From Gammaproteobacteria bacterium (GTDB lineage Bacteria > Pseudomonadota > Gammaproteobacteria > Steroidobacterales > Steroidobacteraceae): a DNA stretch of 52,140 nucleotides. The position numbers and the translations under genes are program-made. The notes under the pieces are model-generated. The model was not told the origin of the DNA and made no database searches. It saw only the letters and a program-made list of their open reading frames with translations. Shown here in pieces: positions 21,279 through 30,111 of this stretch. The stretch lies in the NCBI GenBank assembly GCA_005878835.1, contig VBMV01000064.1:1-52140 (forward strand), given 5' to 3'. The stretch's first letter is position 1; every line of letters starts with the position of its first letter.

Positions 21279-21330
21279 GCGCCGGGGCGCCAGCCCTCGC
21301 CGGGTCCGCGCCGGGGCGGCAGCCCTCGCC
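21279..21330. repeat. Tandem 23-base direct repeat
   Basis: Two copies of a 23-base GC-rich unit at 21279-21301 and 21308-21330 differ at one base, with a 29-base period. They lie just after the kinase stop and before the pilT promoter region. No inverted arms long enough for a terminator are evident. A slippage duplication is the simplest reading. Confidence 0.6.
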
Positions 21331-21449
21331 TTCGGCCCGCGCCTTGCCAAAGTTCGTGCGTTACGTCAAATTTCCATGCACAAGCCGTTGATCCTGAACG
21401 CCCTCATGGGCTAAACAACGGTAGATCAATCTCTTAGGAGGGTGGTTGC

Positions 21450-22574
21450 TTGGCGCGTATCGACGCGTTTTTGAAGCTCGGCACGCAGCAGGGGTGCTCG
21501 GATGTGCACCTGGCGGTGGGCGTGCCCCCCATGCTGCGCATGCACGGTGACCTGATGCCGATCAAGTTCCGTGAGCTGCGCGGGGTGGAGCTGGAAGGCT
21601 ACATCACGGAGATTCTCACCCACGCGCAGAACCAGCTGTTCGCCAAGGGCGGCGACCTGGACTTCTCCTACGTGTCCACCGAGGGTGGGCGGTTTCGCGT
21701 CAACGTCTATCGCAAGGACACCGGCGTCGGCGCCACCTTCCGCGCCATTCCGGCGGAAGTCCCCACGCTCGAGAAGCTCGCGCTGCCGCCGATCGTCGCC
21801 AAGCTGTGCGATTTCCACCAGGGCATGGTGCTGGTCACCGGCTCCACCGGCACCGGCAAGTCCACCACGCTCGCGGCGATGATCGATCACCTGAACCAGA
21901 CGCGCCGCCTCAATATCATCAGCCTCGAGGATCCGATCGAGTTCGTGCACCCGAGCAAGAACAGCCAGGTCATCCAGCGCGAGCTCGGCACGCACATCCC
22001 GAGCTTCGCCGAAGGGGTGCGTGCGGCGATGCGCGAGGACCCGGACGTGATCCTGGTCGGTGAGCTGCGCGATGCCGAAACCATCTCCATGGCGATGACC
22101 GCGGCGGAGACCGGCCACCTGGTGCTCGGTACGCTGCATACCACCAGCGCCGTGAAGACCATCGATCGCGTGATCGATGCCCTGCCGGTGGAAGAGCGCG
22201 AACAGACCAAGAGCTTCCTGGCGCAGAGCCTGCTGGCGGTGGTCACGCAGGTGCTGGTGAAGACCGCCGACGGCCACGGCCGCAAGGCCATCTGCGAAGT
22301 GCTGATGATGACCAAGGCCATCGCCAAGCTCATCCAGACCGAGCAGACCCACCAGATCCCCACCCAGCTGCAGATGGGACGCGACCTCGGCATGCAGCTG
22401 CTCGACCAGGCGCTGCTCGCCGCCATCACGGCACGCAGTGTCGATCCCGACGACGCCTATACCTACGCCCTCGAGAAGCGTGCCTTCCAGAAGTACGTCA
22501 CCGACACCAGCATGCTGCCCAAGGTGGACCTCACCGGTTCGACGACCGTGCCGACCTCGAATTCGGCGGCCTGA
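21450..22574 (+). CDS. pilT: PilT-family type IV pilus retraction ATPase
   Basis: A 374-residue hexameric secretion-type ATPase that powers pilus retraction. The start is TTG 21450 (MARIDAFLKLG), supported by a GGAGG ribosome site eight bases upstream at 21437-21441; no better start gives the PAS-like N-terminal domain. Walker A is GSTGTGKSTT, the Asp box is [10 protein letters not shown], Walker B is EDPDVILVGELRD, and the His box is GHLVLGTLHTT. A C-terminal tail of about 40 residues past the core is longer than in classic PilT. It lies 177 bases after the HEAT-kinase and 18 bases before a second PilT-like gene. Whether it is the main PilT of the genome is unknown. Confidence 0.93.
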   Translation: MARIDAFLKLGTQQGCSDVHLAVGVPPMLRMHGDLMPIKFRELRGVELEGYITEILTHAQNQLFAKGGDLDFSYVSTEGGRFRVNVYRKDTGVGATFRAIPAEVPTLEKLALPPIVAKLCDFHQGMVLVTGSTGTGKSTTLAAMIDHLNQTRRLNIISLEDPIEFVHPSKNSQVIQRELGTHIPSFAEGVRAAMREDPDVILVGELRDAETISMAMTAAETGHLVLGTLHTTSAVKTIDRVIDALPVEEREQTKSFLAQSLLAVVTQVLVKTADGHGRKAICEVLMMTKAIAKLIQTEQTHQIPTQLQMGRDLGMQLLDQALLAAITARSVDPDDAYTYALEKRAFQKYVTDTSMLPKVDLTGSTTVPTSNSAA

Positions 22575-22592
22575 CGGAGCGCCTCGCACGGC

Positions 22593-23654
22593 ATGGCGCA
22601 AGTCGACTCCCTGCTGCTCGAAGTCCTTGAGAAGCGCGGCTCGGATCTGCACTTCATCGCCGGCGATCCGCCGCGTATCCGTCTGTTCGGCGATCTCTCG
22701 GCGCTCAGGCCCGACAAGCTCGCTCCGGAGTTCGTCAAGCAGGCGCTCTACGAGATCCTGCCGAAGGCGGCGCTGGAGCGCTTCGAGGCCAAGGACGGCG
22801 CCGACTTCGCCTACGCGCTCCCCGATCGCGGGCGCTTCCGCGTCAACGTCATGCGCCATCTGAACGGTATGGGCGCGGTGTTCCGCGCCATCCCCTCCAA
22901 GGCGCTCACGCTCGAGGAGCTGAAGATGCCGGACGCGGTGCGGCAGATGTGCCGCGCCAATAACGGGCTGATCCTGGTGACCGGCAAGACCGGTTCGGGC
23001 AAGTCCACCACGCTCGCGGCCATGGTCGACGACATCAACCGCCGCGTGAAGGGCCACATCCTCACCGTCGAGGACCCGATCGAGTTCGTGCACGAGAGGA
23101 AGGGCTGCCTCATCAGCCAGCGCGAGATCGGCGTGCACAGCCCGAGTTTCGCCGCCGCGCTGCACTCCGCCCTGCGCGAAGACCCGGACGTGATCCTGAT
23201 CGGCGAGTTGCGCGACCTCGAGACCATGAGCATCGCCGTCACCGCGGCGGAGATGGGGATTCTCGTCATGGGAACGCTGCACACCAACGGCGCGGCGCCG
23301 ACCGTCGACCGCATGGTGAACGCGTTCCCCTCCGACAAGCAGTCGCACGTGCGCACCATGCTGTCGACTTCGCTCCGGGGCGTCATCTCGCAGCAGCTGC
23401 TGCAGCGCGCCGACCGGCAAGGCCGTGTGGCGGCGCTCGAAATCCTGGTGAACACTCCGGCTGCCTCCAATCTCATACGCCAGGGCAAGCTCGACCAGCT
23501 CGAGAACACCATGCAGGCGGGTGGGCAGTTCGGCATGCGCACCATGGACACCGCGATCCAACAGTTGCTGGATCAGCGCCAGATCGCCGGCAAGGAGGCC
23601 TACAAGAAGGCCATCAACAAGGCGAAATTCGAGGAGCTGAAGGATTCCGGCTGA
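22593..23654 (+). CDS. Second PilT/PilU-family ATPase
   Basis: A 353-residue paralogue of the preceding gene: Walker [11 protein letters not shown], Walker [14 protein letters not shown] and the His-box region [11 protein letters not shown] are intact, so it should hydrolyse ATP. Features lean toward PilT, yet [20 protein letters not shown] resembles PilU, which in other bacteria acts as an accessory retraction ATPase on PilT. It starts 18 bases after the first ATPase gene and is almost certainly cotranscribed. The classic pilT-pilU locus usually sits near yggS/proC; this locus is near metG, so it may be a second retraction system. Confidence 0.9.
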   Translation: MAQVDSLLLEVLEKRGSDLHFIAGDPPRIRLFGDLSALRPDKLAPEFVKQALYEILPKAALERFEAKDGADFAYALPDRGRFRVNVMRHLNGMGAVFRAIPSKALTLEELKMPDAVRQMCRANNGLILVTGKTGSGKSTTLAAMVDDINRRVKGHILTVEDPIEFVHERKGCLISQREIGVHSPSFAAALHSALREDPDVILIGELRDLETMSIAVTAAEMGILVMGTLHTNGAAPTVDRMVNAFPSDKQSHVRTMLSTSLRGVISQQLLQRADRQGRVAALEILVNTPAASNLIRQGKLDQLENTMQAGGQFGMRTMDTAIQQLLDQRQIAGKEAYKKAINKAKFEELKDSG

Positions 23655-23710
23655 GGCTCCCGCGGCGCGCGAGTCGGCAGGACCGTCAGCGAGCCTGTAG
23701 ACTTGAGCAG

Positions 23711-25810
23711 ATGAGCCGGAAGATCTTCGTCACCACGGCGCTGCCGTACGCCAATGGCCCGTTCCACATCGGGCACGTCATGGAGTACATCCAGGCGGAC
23801 GTCTGGGTGCGCTTCCAGCGCATGCAGGGAAATCAGGTGCATTTCGTGTGCGCCGACGACGCGCACGGCGCACCCATCATGCTCAAGGCGGAGAGCGAAG
23901 GGGTCACGCCACAGCAGCTGATCGCGCGCCTTCTGGCCGGCCGGCCGAAGTACCTGCAGGGTTTTCACCTGAGCTTCGATCACTGGTACACGACCGACTC
24001 GCCCGAGAACACGCAACTGTCGCAGGACATCTACGCCCGGCTGAAGGCCGCAGGCCTCATGTACCGCAAGCCGGTGGAGCAGTTCTACGATCCCGTCAAG
24101 GGCATGTTCCTGGCGGACCGCTACATCAAGGGCGAGTGCCCCAACTGCCACTCGCCGGATCAGTATGGCGATGCGTGCGAAGTGTGCAGCACGGTGTACG
24201 CGCCGACCGATCTCATCAACCCCTACTCGGCCCTCACCGGCGCGCGCCCGGTGCTGAAGGCTTCCGAGCACTTTTTCTTCCGGCTGTCCGATCCCAGATG
24301 CGTGGCTTTCCTCGGGGGCTGGCTCGCTGCCCCGGGGCGCCTGCAGCCGCAGGTCGCCAACAAGGCGCGCGAGTGGCTTGCGGGCAGCGGCGAGCTGCGC
24401 TTGAGCGACTGGGACATCTCGCGCGATGCGCCCTATTTCGGCATCCCTATCCCCGACGCGCCCGGCAAGTACTTCTATGTCTGGCTCGATGCCCCCATCG
24501 GCTACCTCGCCTCGCTCAAGAACTACTTCGCGCTCGGCAAGGCGCGCGCCAACGGCGAGCCGCGCGGCTTCGAGGAGTTCCTCGCCGCCGCGGACACCGA
24601 GCAGATTCACTTCATCGGCAAGGACATCATCTATTTCCACACCTTGTTCTGGCCAGCGATGCTCGAGTTCGCAGGCCACCCCTACAAGGTGCCGGATAAC
24701 GTCTACGTCCATGGGCACCTGCACGTTCGCGGCGAGAAGATGTCGAAGTCGCGCGGCACCGGAATCAGCCCGCTGCGCTACCTCGACATCGGCCTGAACC
24801 CCGAGTGGTTGCGCTATTACATCGCGGCCAAGCTCAACGCGAACGTCGAGGACATCGACTTCAACCCCGACGACTTCGTGGCGCGCGTCAACAGCGATCT
24901 GATCGGCAAGTACGTGAACATCGCCAGTCGCGCCGCGAATTTCATCACCCGACACTTCCACGGCGAGCTGCGCTACTCGCAGGACATGGCCGGGCTCAGC
25001 GACGCGGTGCGTACTGTCGCCGCCGAGGCGCGTGCCGACTACGAGGCGCGCGAGTTCGGCAAGGCGATGCGCGCGTGCATGGCCTTCGCGGACGGGATCA
25101 ACCAGTACTTCGATGCCAACCAGCCGTGGGTACTCGCCAAGGACCCGAGCAAGGCTGCGCAGCTGCAGGACGTGTGCTCGCGTGCGCTGTACGGCTTCAA
25201 GCTCCTGTCGGTACTGCTGGCGCCGGTCATGCCGCAGGTGGCCGAGCGGGTCGCCCGCGAGCTGTTCGGGCTCGACCGGGCCTTCAGGTGGAGCGATGCC
25301 ACCGTTGCGCCCGAGCGCATCAATGCCTACCGGCACCTGTTGACGCGGGTGGATCCGAAGCAGCTGGACGCGCTGTTCGAGAGCGACGCCGCGGCCGCCG
25401 CCGCAGCCTCTGCGGGCGGGTCGGCAACGGCGGTGACGGCCCCTGGTGCCGCGGCGCTGAACGCGGGCGGCTCGGGCGGCGCCGCGACTGTCTCGCTCGA
25501 TGAGTTCAAGCGGGTCGATCTGCGCGTGGCGCGCATCCTTGATGCGCAGGCCGTCGCCGGGGCCGACAAGCTCCTCAAGCTCACGCTCGATCTGGGCTCG
25601 GAGACGCGCACGGTGTTTGCCGGCATCAAGTCCGCGTACGATCCGCAGTCGCTCAAGGGTCGTCTCACGGTCATGGTTGCCAACCTGGCGCCGCGCAAGA
25701 TGAAGTTCGGGGTCTCGGAAGGCATGGTGCTGGCGGCCAGCGGGGAGGCGCCCGGCCTGTTCCTGCTGTCGCCCGATTCCGGCGCGACTCCCGGAATGAG
25801 GATCACCTGA
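23711..25810 (+). CDS. metG: Methionyl-tRNA synthetase
   Basis: A 699-residue class I synthetase that charges tRNA-Met. HIGH occurs as FHIGHVMEY and KMSKS as [11 protein letters not shown] four-cysteine zinc knuckle lies in [20 protein letters not shown]. The C-terminal tRNA-binding (EMAP II-like) domain begins at [15 protein letters not shown] after an Ala/Gly-rich linker at about residues 557-592. The length is that of the dimeric long form. It is probably the last or near-last gene of the run from the pilT genes; an RnfB-like gene begins 29 bases later. Confidence 0.98.
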   Translation: MSRKIFVTTALPYANGPFHIGHVMEYIQADVWVRFQRMQGNQVHFVCADDAHGAPIMLKAESEGVTPQQLIARLLAGRPKYLQGFHLSFDHWYTTDSPENTQLSQDIYARLKAAGLMYRKPVEQFYDPVKGMFLADRYIKGECPNCHSPDQYGDACEVCSTVYAPTDLINPYSALTGARPVLKASEHFFFRLSDPRCVAFLGGWLAAPGRLQPQVANKAREWLAGSGELRLSDWDISRDAPYFGIPIPDAPGKYFYVWLDAPIGYLASLKNYFALGKARANGEPRGFEEFLAAADTEQIHFIGKDIIYFHTLFWPAMLEFAGHPYKVPDNVYVHGHLHVRGEKMSKSRGTGISPLRYLDIGLNPEWLRYYIAAKLNANVEDIDFNPDDFVARVNSDLIGKYVNIASRAANFITRHFHGELRYSQDMAGLSDAVRTVAAEARADYEAREFGKAMRACMAFADGINQYFDANQPWVLAKDPSKAAQLQDVCSRALYGFKLLSVLLAPVMPQVAERVARELFGLDRAFRWSDATVAPERINAYRHLLTRVDPKQLDALFESDAAAAAAASAGGSATAVTAPGAAALNAGGSGGAATVSLDEFKRVDLRVARILDAQAVAGADKLLKLTLDLGSETRTVFAGIKSAYDPQSLKGRLTVMVANLAPRKMKFGVSEGMVLAASGEAPGLFLLSPDSGATPGMRIT

Positions 25811-25839
25811 GGGCGCTGCATCAGCCTCGCCTTGGCGCC

Positions 25840-26391
25840 ATGGTCACCGCGGACGACATCGATGCCCTGCTGCCGCAAACGCAGTGCACGCGCTGCGGTT
25901 ACAGCGGCTGTCGCCCGTACGCCGAGGCCCTGCTGGCGGCAAAAGCGCCCATCAATCAGTGCCCGCCGGGCGGCGCGGCCGGCATCGGCGCGCTCGCCGC
26001 CCTGCTGCAGCGGCCCGCGCTGCCCCTGAATCCGGCCAACGGGCTCGAGGGTCCGCCGCGGGTGGCGCAGATCGACGAAGACGCCTGCATCGGCTGCGCC
26101 AGGTGCCTGCCACCGTGCCCGGTCGACGCCATCCTCGGCGCCCACCAACAGATGCATACGGTGCTCCTCGCGCTGTGTACCGGGTGCGAGCTGTGCGTGG
26201 CTCCCTGCCCGGTCGACTGCATCGCCATGGTGCCCCGGGCGAGCCTGGCAGACGCGCCGCCCGCTCCCACGGCGCACGACAACCGGGAGCGCTTCCTCGC
26301 TCACAACGCGCGCAGCGCCGCGCGCGCGCGCGCGCGTGACGCGCTGCTCACGGCTCGCAAGCAGGCTGCCCGCCCCGTGAGGGGCGTATGA
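25840..26391 (+). CDS. RnfB/RsxB-like ferredoxin lacking the membrane anchor
   Basis: A 183-residue polyferredoxin. The first 4Fe-4S domain has [15 protein letters not shown] followed by a fourth cysteine in INQCPPGG, the RnfB hallmark. Two bacterial ferredoxin modules follow, [16 protein letters not shown] and [16 protein letters not shown]. The N-terminus starts directly in the Fe-S domain, with no hydrophobic anchor of the type that tethers RnfB to the Rnf complex. No other rnf subunit gene is in the window. It lies between metG and a quinone-oxidoreductase-like gene, with nth next. The Arg/Ala-rich C-terminus is low complexity. Its redox partner is unknown. Confidence 0.9.
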   Translation: MVTADDIDALLPQTQCTRCGYSGCRPYAEALLAAKAPINQCPPGGAAGIGALAALLQRPALPLNPANGLEGPPRVAQIDEDACIGCARCLPPCPVDAILGAHQQMHTVLLALCTGCELCVAPCPVDCIAMVPRASLADAPPAPTAHDNRERFLAHNARSAARARARDALLTARKQAARPVRGV

Positions 26392-26446
26392 TTCGGGCGG
26401 CTGCCAGCCAGCGTCCATTCGGAATATCAAGTGAGGATCGACCGAC

Positions 26447-27490
26447 ATGCCGGCACTGCGCATCACCGGGATGCTCGTTGTTGCGTGTCTGGTGAGCCCG
26501 GGGCTTGCCGCGGCAAACGACGGGGCGGTTAGCTTGCCGCAAACGATGCAGGCGGCCGCGATCGATCGTGCTGGCGGCCCGGAGGTCATTACCCTGCACA
26601 CGCTGCCGGTGCCGAAACCCGCGGCGGATGAAGTGGTGATCGCCGTCGACACCGCCGGGGTCGCGATCTGGGACGCCCATTTGCGGCGCCACCCGCAGAG
26701 CATCACGCACTCCGCCTTTCCGCTGGTGCTCGGCACGGACGGCGCCGGCACGGTCGCCGCCATGGGAGCGAAGGTGAAGCGCTTCAAGGTCGGCGATCAG
26801 GTCTACTCCTACAGCTGGGACAATCCCCACGGCGGCTTCTACGCCGAGTACGTCGCGGTCCCGGCGGAGCGTGTCGGCCACATTCCTCAGGGACTGAGCC
26901 TGCGGCAGGCCGGGGCGATCGCCACCACGGGACTGACCGCGATCCAGGGAATCGATGATGCGCTGCACCTCAAGGCCGGAGACACCCTCATCATTCATGG
27001 CGCCTCCGGCGGCGTCGGGACTCTGGCGCTGCAGTTCGCCAAGCTGCGCGGCGCCAAAGTGCTCGCCACCGCCTCCGGTGAGGACGGCCTGGCTTTCGTC
27101 AAGGGGCTCGGCGCCGATGCGGCTGTGGACGGGCGGCATGGGGACATCGCAGCCGCCGCCCATGCGTTCGCGCCGCAGGGCGTCGATGCGGTGCTGGCGC
27201 TCGCCGGTGGCGAGACACTCGAGCGTTGCCTCGACGCCGTACGGCCGGGCGGACACGTCGCCTTTCCCTACGGAGTCGAGCCCGAACCCAGGTCGCGCCC
27301 CGGGCTTCCCATCATTCGCTACAACGCCATTCCCGGCATCGAGGAGTTCCAGCGGCTGAACCGCGCCATCGAGGCGGCGAAACTCAAGGTGCCGATCGAA
27401 GCGGAATTCCCGCTGGCGCAGGCGGACAAGGCGCAGGAGCGGGTCGAGGGCGGGCACATCCTCGGCAAGATCACGCTGCGCATCCGCTGA
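26447..27490 (+). CDS. Exported MDR-family (zeta-crystallin-like) oxidoreductase
   Basis: A 347-residue medium-chain dehydrogenase/reductase without zinc ligands. The MDR fold starts at MQAAAIDRAGGPEVITLHTL; the NADP-binding Rossmann loop is IIHGASGGVGTLALQFAKL. Upstream of it is a clear Sec signal peptide (MPALRITGMLVVACLVSPG, cleaved after GLAAA). A GAGG ribosome site lies before the ATG at 26447, and no ribosome site is seen at the internal Met, which supports the longer start. Cofactor-dependent MDR enzymes are normally cytosolic, so export is odd. It follows the RnfB-like gene by 55 bases. Confidence 0.88.
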   Translation: MPALRITGMLVVACLVSPGLAAANDGAVSLPQTMQAAAIDRAGGPEVITLHTLPVPKPAADEVVIAVDTAGVAIWDAHLRRHPQSITHSAFPLVLGTDGAGTVAAMGAKVKRFKVGDQVYSYSWDNPHGGFYAEYVAVPAERVGHIPQGLSLRQAGAIATTGLTAIQGIDDALHLKAGDTLIIHGASGGVGTLALQFAKLRGAKVLATASGEDGLAFVKGLGADAAVDGRHGDIAAAAHAFAPQGVDAVLALAGGETLERCLDAVRPGGHVAFPYGVEPEPRSRPGLPIIRYNAIPGIEEFQRLNRAIEAAKLKVPIEAEFPLAQADKAQERVEGGHILGKITLRIR

Positions 27491-27518
27491 AGACGCCCGG
27501 CGCGCCACGCGCCATACC

Positions 27519-28256
27519 ATGCATCCCGCCACGCGCCGAGCCATCTACCGCCGCCTCAGGGCCGCGAACCCCGCGCCCACCACCGAGCTCGAGCATCAGT
27601 CCCCCTTTGAGCTGCTGGTGGCCGTGATGCTCTCCGCGCACACCACCGACAAGAGTGTCAACGCCGCAACCCGCGTCCTCTTCCCCGTAGCCAACACGCC
27701 GGCGGCGATCCTCTCGCTCGGGGTGGAGGGACTGAAGCCCTACATCCGGAGCGTGGGGCTCTACAACACCAAGGCACAGAATCTCATCGGCCTGTGCCAG
27801 CAGCTCGTCGAGCGGCACGGCGGCCAGGTGCCCGGTGATCGCGCCTCGCTCGAGGCGCTGCCCGGGGTGGGGCGCAAGACCGCCAGCATCATCCTCAACA
27901 TGGTGTTCGGTCAGCCGGAGATCGCGGTCGACACCCACATCTTCCGGGTCGCCAATCGCACCGGACTCGCGCCGGGCAGGACGCCGCTTGATGTGGAGAC
28001 GGGGCTCCTCGCCAGCACGCCACCCGAGTTCAGAAAGGATGCCCATCACTGGCTGATCCTGCACGGCCGCTACGTGTGCACGGCGCGCTCACCGGCCTGC
28101 CCGACGTGCCTGATCCGCGACTTGTGTGAGTACCGGCACAAGACGCCGGCGAAGCCCGCACGCAGGAAAGGCGGCCGCCTGGCGCGCGCAATCCTTGCGC
28201 AACGCGGCACGCGAGCGCGCACCAGGCGCAGGCAGCGGCAACGCACCAGCGCGTAA
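27519..28256 (+). CDS. nth: Endonuclease III (DNA glycosylase/AP lyase)
   Basis: A 245-residue base excision repair enzyme acting on oxidised pyrimidines. The helix-hairpin-helix is LPGVGRKTASIILNMVFGQ, with the catalytic lysine in it and Asp in AVDTHIFRVANRTGL. The C-terminal 4Fe-4S cluster has four cysteines in YVCTARSPACPTCLIRDLCE. An extra basic tail of about 35 residues, rich in Arg/Lys, follows the cluster and is not typical. It is the last gene of the plus-strand run and converges with lpdA over a 49-base gap. In many gammaproteobacteria nth ends the rnf operon, so its nearness to the RnfB-like gene may be a relic. Confidence 0.97.
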   Translation: MHPATRRAIYRRLRAANPAPTTELEHQSPFELLVAVMLSAHTTDKSVNAATRVLFPVANTPAAILSLGVEGLKPYIRSVGLYNTKAQNLIGLCQQLVERHGGQVPGDRASLEALPGVGRKTASIILNMVFGQPEIAVDTHIFRVANRTGLAPGRTPLDVETGLLASTPPEFRKDAHHWLILHGRYVCTARSPACPTCLIRDLCEYRHKTPAKPARRKGGRLARAILAQRGTRARTRRRQRQRTSA

Positions 28257-28305
28257 CGAACCGCCACGGTCCTCGAGTCGGCGCCGGCGACGCCCGCAGC
28301 AGGCG

Positions 28306-30111
28306 TTACTTCCTCGGCACGTACAGGTCGGTGAGCGTGCCCTCGACTGCCTCGGCCGCCCCCGCCACCGTCTCGGTGAGCGTGGGATGCGGATGAATCG
28401 TGAGCCCGATGTCGGCGGCGTCGCAACCGGCCTCCACCGCCAGCGCGACCTCGCTGATCAGCTCGCCGGCGTTGGTGCCCACGATGCCGCCACCGAGCAC
28501 CCGGTGAGTGTCCGGATCGAACAGCAGCTTGGTGAACCCCTCCTCGCGCCCGAGCGAGAGTGAGCGGCCGCTCGCCATCCAGGGGAATGCGCCCTTCCTG
28601 AATGCGGTGCCGTTGGCGCGCGCGTCGCTCTCGGTGAGCCCCACCCAGGCGATCTCCGGATCGGTGTAGGCCACCGAAGGAATCACGCGCCAATCTGCCG
28701 CACGCTTGTGGCCGGCGGCGACTTCCGCGGCCACCTTGCCCTCGTGCATGGCCTTGTGAGCCAGCAGCGGCGGTGCCGCGATGTCGCCGATCGCGAAAAT
28801 GTGCGGCACGTTGGTGCGCATCTGCCGGTCGACGGGGATGAAGCCGCGTTCCGAGACCTGCACGCCCGCAAGCTCGGCGCTCAGGGTCTTGCCGTTTGGC
28901 ACGCGGCCGACGGCCACCAGCACGCGCTCGAAGGTCTGCGGGGGTGGCGCCTTCTCACCCGCGAAACTCACGCGCAGCCCCGCCGATTCGCGCTCGATGC
29001 CCGCGACCCTGGTGTCCAGCAGGATCTGCTGGTAGCGCGCGCGAATGCGCCGCTCGAGCGGGCGCACCAGGTCCGGGTCGCATCCGGGCATGAGCTGCGC
29101 AGTCAGCTCCACCACACTCACGCGACTGCCCAGCGCATCGAACACACACGCCATTTCCAGCCCGATGATGCCGCCGCCCACCACCAGCAGACCGCCCGAG
29201 AGCTCCGGCAGCTCGAGCGCGTCGGTGGAGTCGAGAATGCGCGGATCCAGCGGCCATCCCGGCAGGCGCGCCGGTTCGGAGCCCGCGGCAATGATGCATT
29301 GATCGAAGCGGATACGTTGTGAGCCGCTCGCGCTCATCACTTCGAGCACATTGGCGCTCACGAAGCGTCCGACGCCGTGCACCACCTCCACCTTGCGCTG
29401 CCTCACCAGGATCTTGAGCCCCCCGGTCAGCTTGGCGACGACTGCGCTCTTCCAGGCTCGCAGCCGTGGCAGATCGATCTGCGGCGCGCCGAAGGCGATG
29501 CCGCGCCCGGCCATCTCGTGCGCATCCTCGATGACTTTCGCCGCATGCAGCAACGCCTTGGAGGGGATGCAGCCGACGTTCAGGCACACGCCCCCCAGTT
29601 CCTGCCAGCGCTCCACCAGGGTCACCTTCAGCCCCAGATCCGCCGCCCGGAAGGCTGCGGTGTAGCCCCCGGGTCCGGCGCCCAGCACCAGCAACTGTGT
29701 GCTGCGGTTGAATTCCTGCGCGAGGCGAGCGGCGGCGCCCGCTCCCGGGGACTGCATGCGCACGGTGTCGCCGGCACTCTCCGGGCGCGCCGCCGGCGCC
29801 GCGGAGGCAGCCTCAGCAGCTGGCGCAACCCCGGCAGCCGGCGCGCCGGCGGGTGCGGGCGATGCGGCCGTCGCAGCCGCCTCCACGCGCGCGATCAGCG
29901 CGCCCTTGGACACCTTGTCGCCGCGCTTGAGCAGCACCTCGGCGATCGTCCCCGCCGCGGTCGCGGGCACGTCCATCGAAGCCTTGTCGGTCTCGAGCGT
30001 GAGCAGCGGGGAATCGATGTCGACGTGGTCGCCGGGCTTCACCAGCACGTCCACCACGGCCACGTCGCTGAAATTGCCGATATCCGGAATCAGCAGATCG
30101 ACGCGGCTCAC
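28306..30111 (-). CDS. lpdA: Dihydrolipoyl dehydrogenase with an N-terminal lipoyl domain (PDH E3)
   Basis: A 601-residue E3 subunit of the pyruvate dehydrogenase complex. Residues 1-85 are a lipoyl domain with the modified lysine in ETDKASMD, followed by an Ala/Pro linker. The FAD domain has LGAGPGGYTAAFRAADLGL, the redox disulfide is in GGVCLNVGCIPSKALLHAAK, and the catalytic His-Glu pair is in HPHPTLTE. The start is GTG 30111, whose codon overlaps the aceF stop (GTGA), so the two are coupled. It ends the aceE-aceF-lpdA operon. Confidence 0.96.
   Translation of the reverse strand: MSRVDLLIPDIGNFSDVAVVDVLVKPGDHVDIDSPLLTLETDKASMDVPATAAGTIAEVLLKRGDKVSKGALIARVEAAATAASPAPAGAPAAGVAPAAEAASAAPAARPESAGDTVRMQSPGAGAAARLAQEFNRSTQLLVLGAGPGGYTAAFRAADLGLKVTLVERWQELGGVCLNVGCIPSKALLHAAKVIEDAHEMAGRGIAFGAPQIDLPRLRAWKSAVVAKLTGGLKILVRQRKVEVVHGVGRFVSANVLEVMSASGSQRIRFDQCIIAAGSEPARLPGWPLDPRILDSTDALELPELSGGLLVVGGGIIGLEMACVFDALGSRVSVVELTAQLMPGCDPDLVRPLERRIRARYQQILLDTRVAGIERESAGLRVSFAGEKAPPPQTFERVLVAVGRVPNGKTLSAELAGVQVSERGFIPVDRQMRTNVPHIFAIGDIAAPPLLAHKAMHEGKVAAEVAAGHKRAADWRVIPSVAYTDPEIAWVGLTESDARANGTAFRKGAFPWMASGRSLSLGREEGFTKLLFDPDTHRVLGGGIVGTNAGELISEVALAVEAGCDAADIGLTIHPHPTLTETVAGAAEAVEGTLTDLYVPRK

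Noticed and set aside
21426..23561. 711-residue minus-strand open frame opposite the two PilT genes
   Set aside because: It is antisense to clear coding sequence; the His/Arg/Leu-rich repeats are typical of shadow frames in high-GC DNA.
22593..23654. The second ATPase as a canonical PilU
   Set aside because: Walker B and His box are PilT-like; PilU resemblance is limited to one segment, so I keep the name general.
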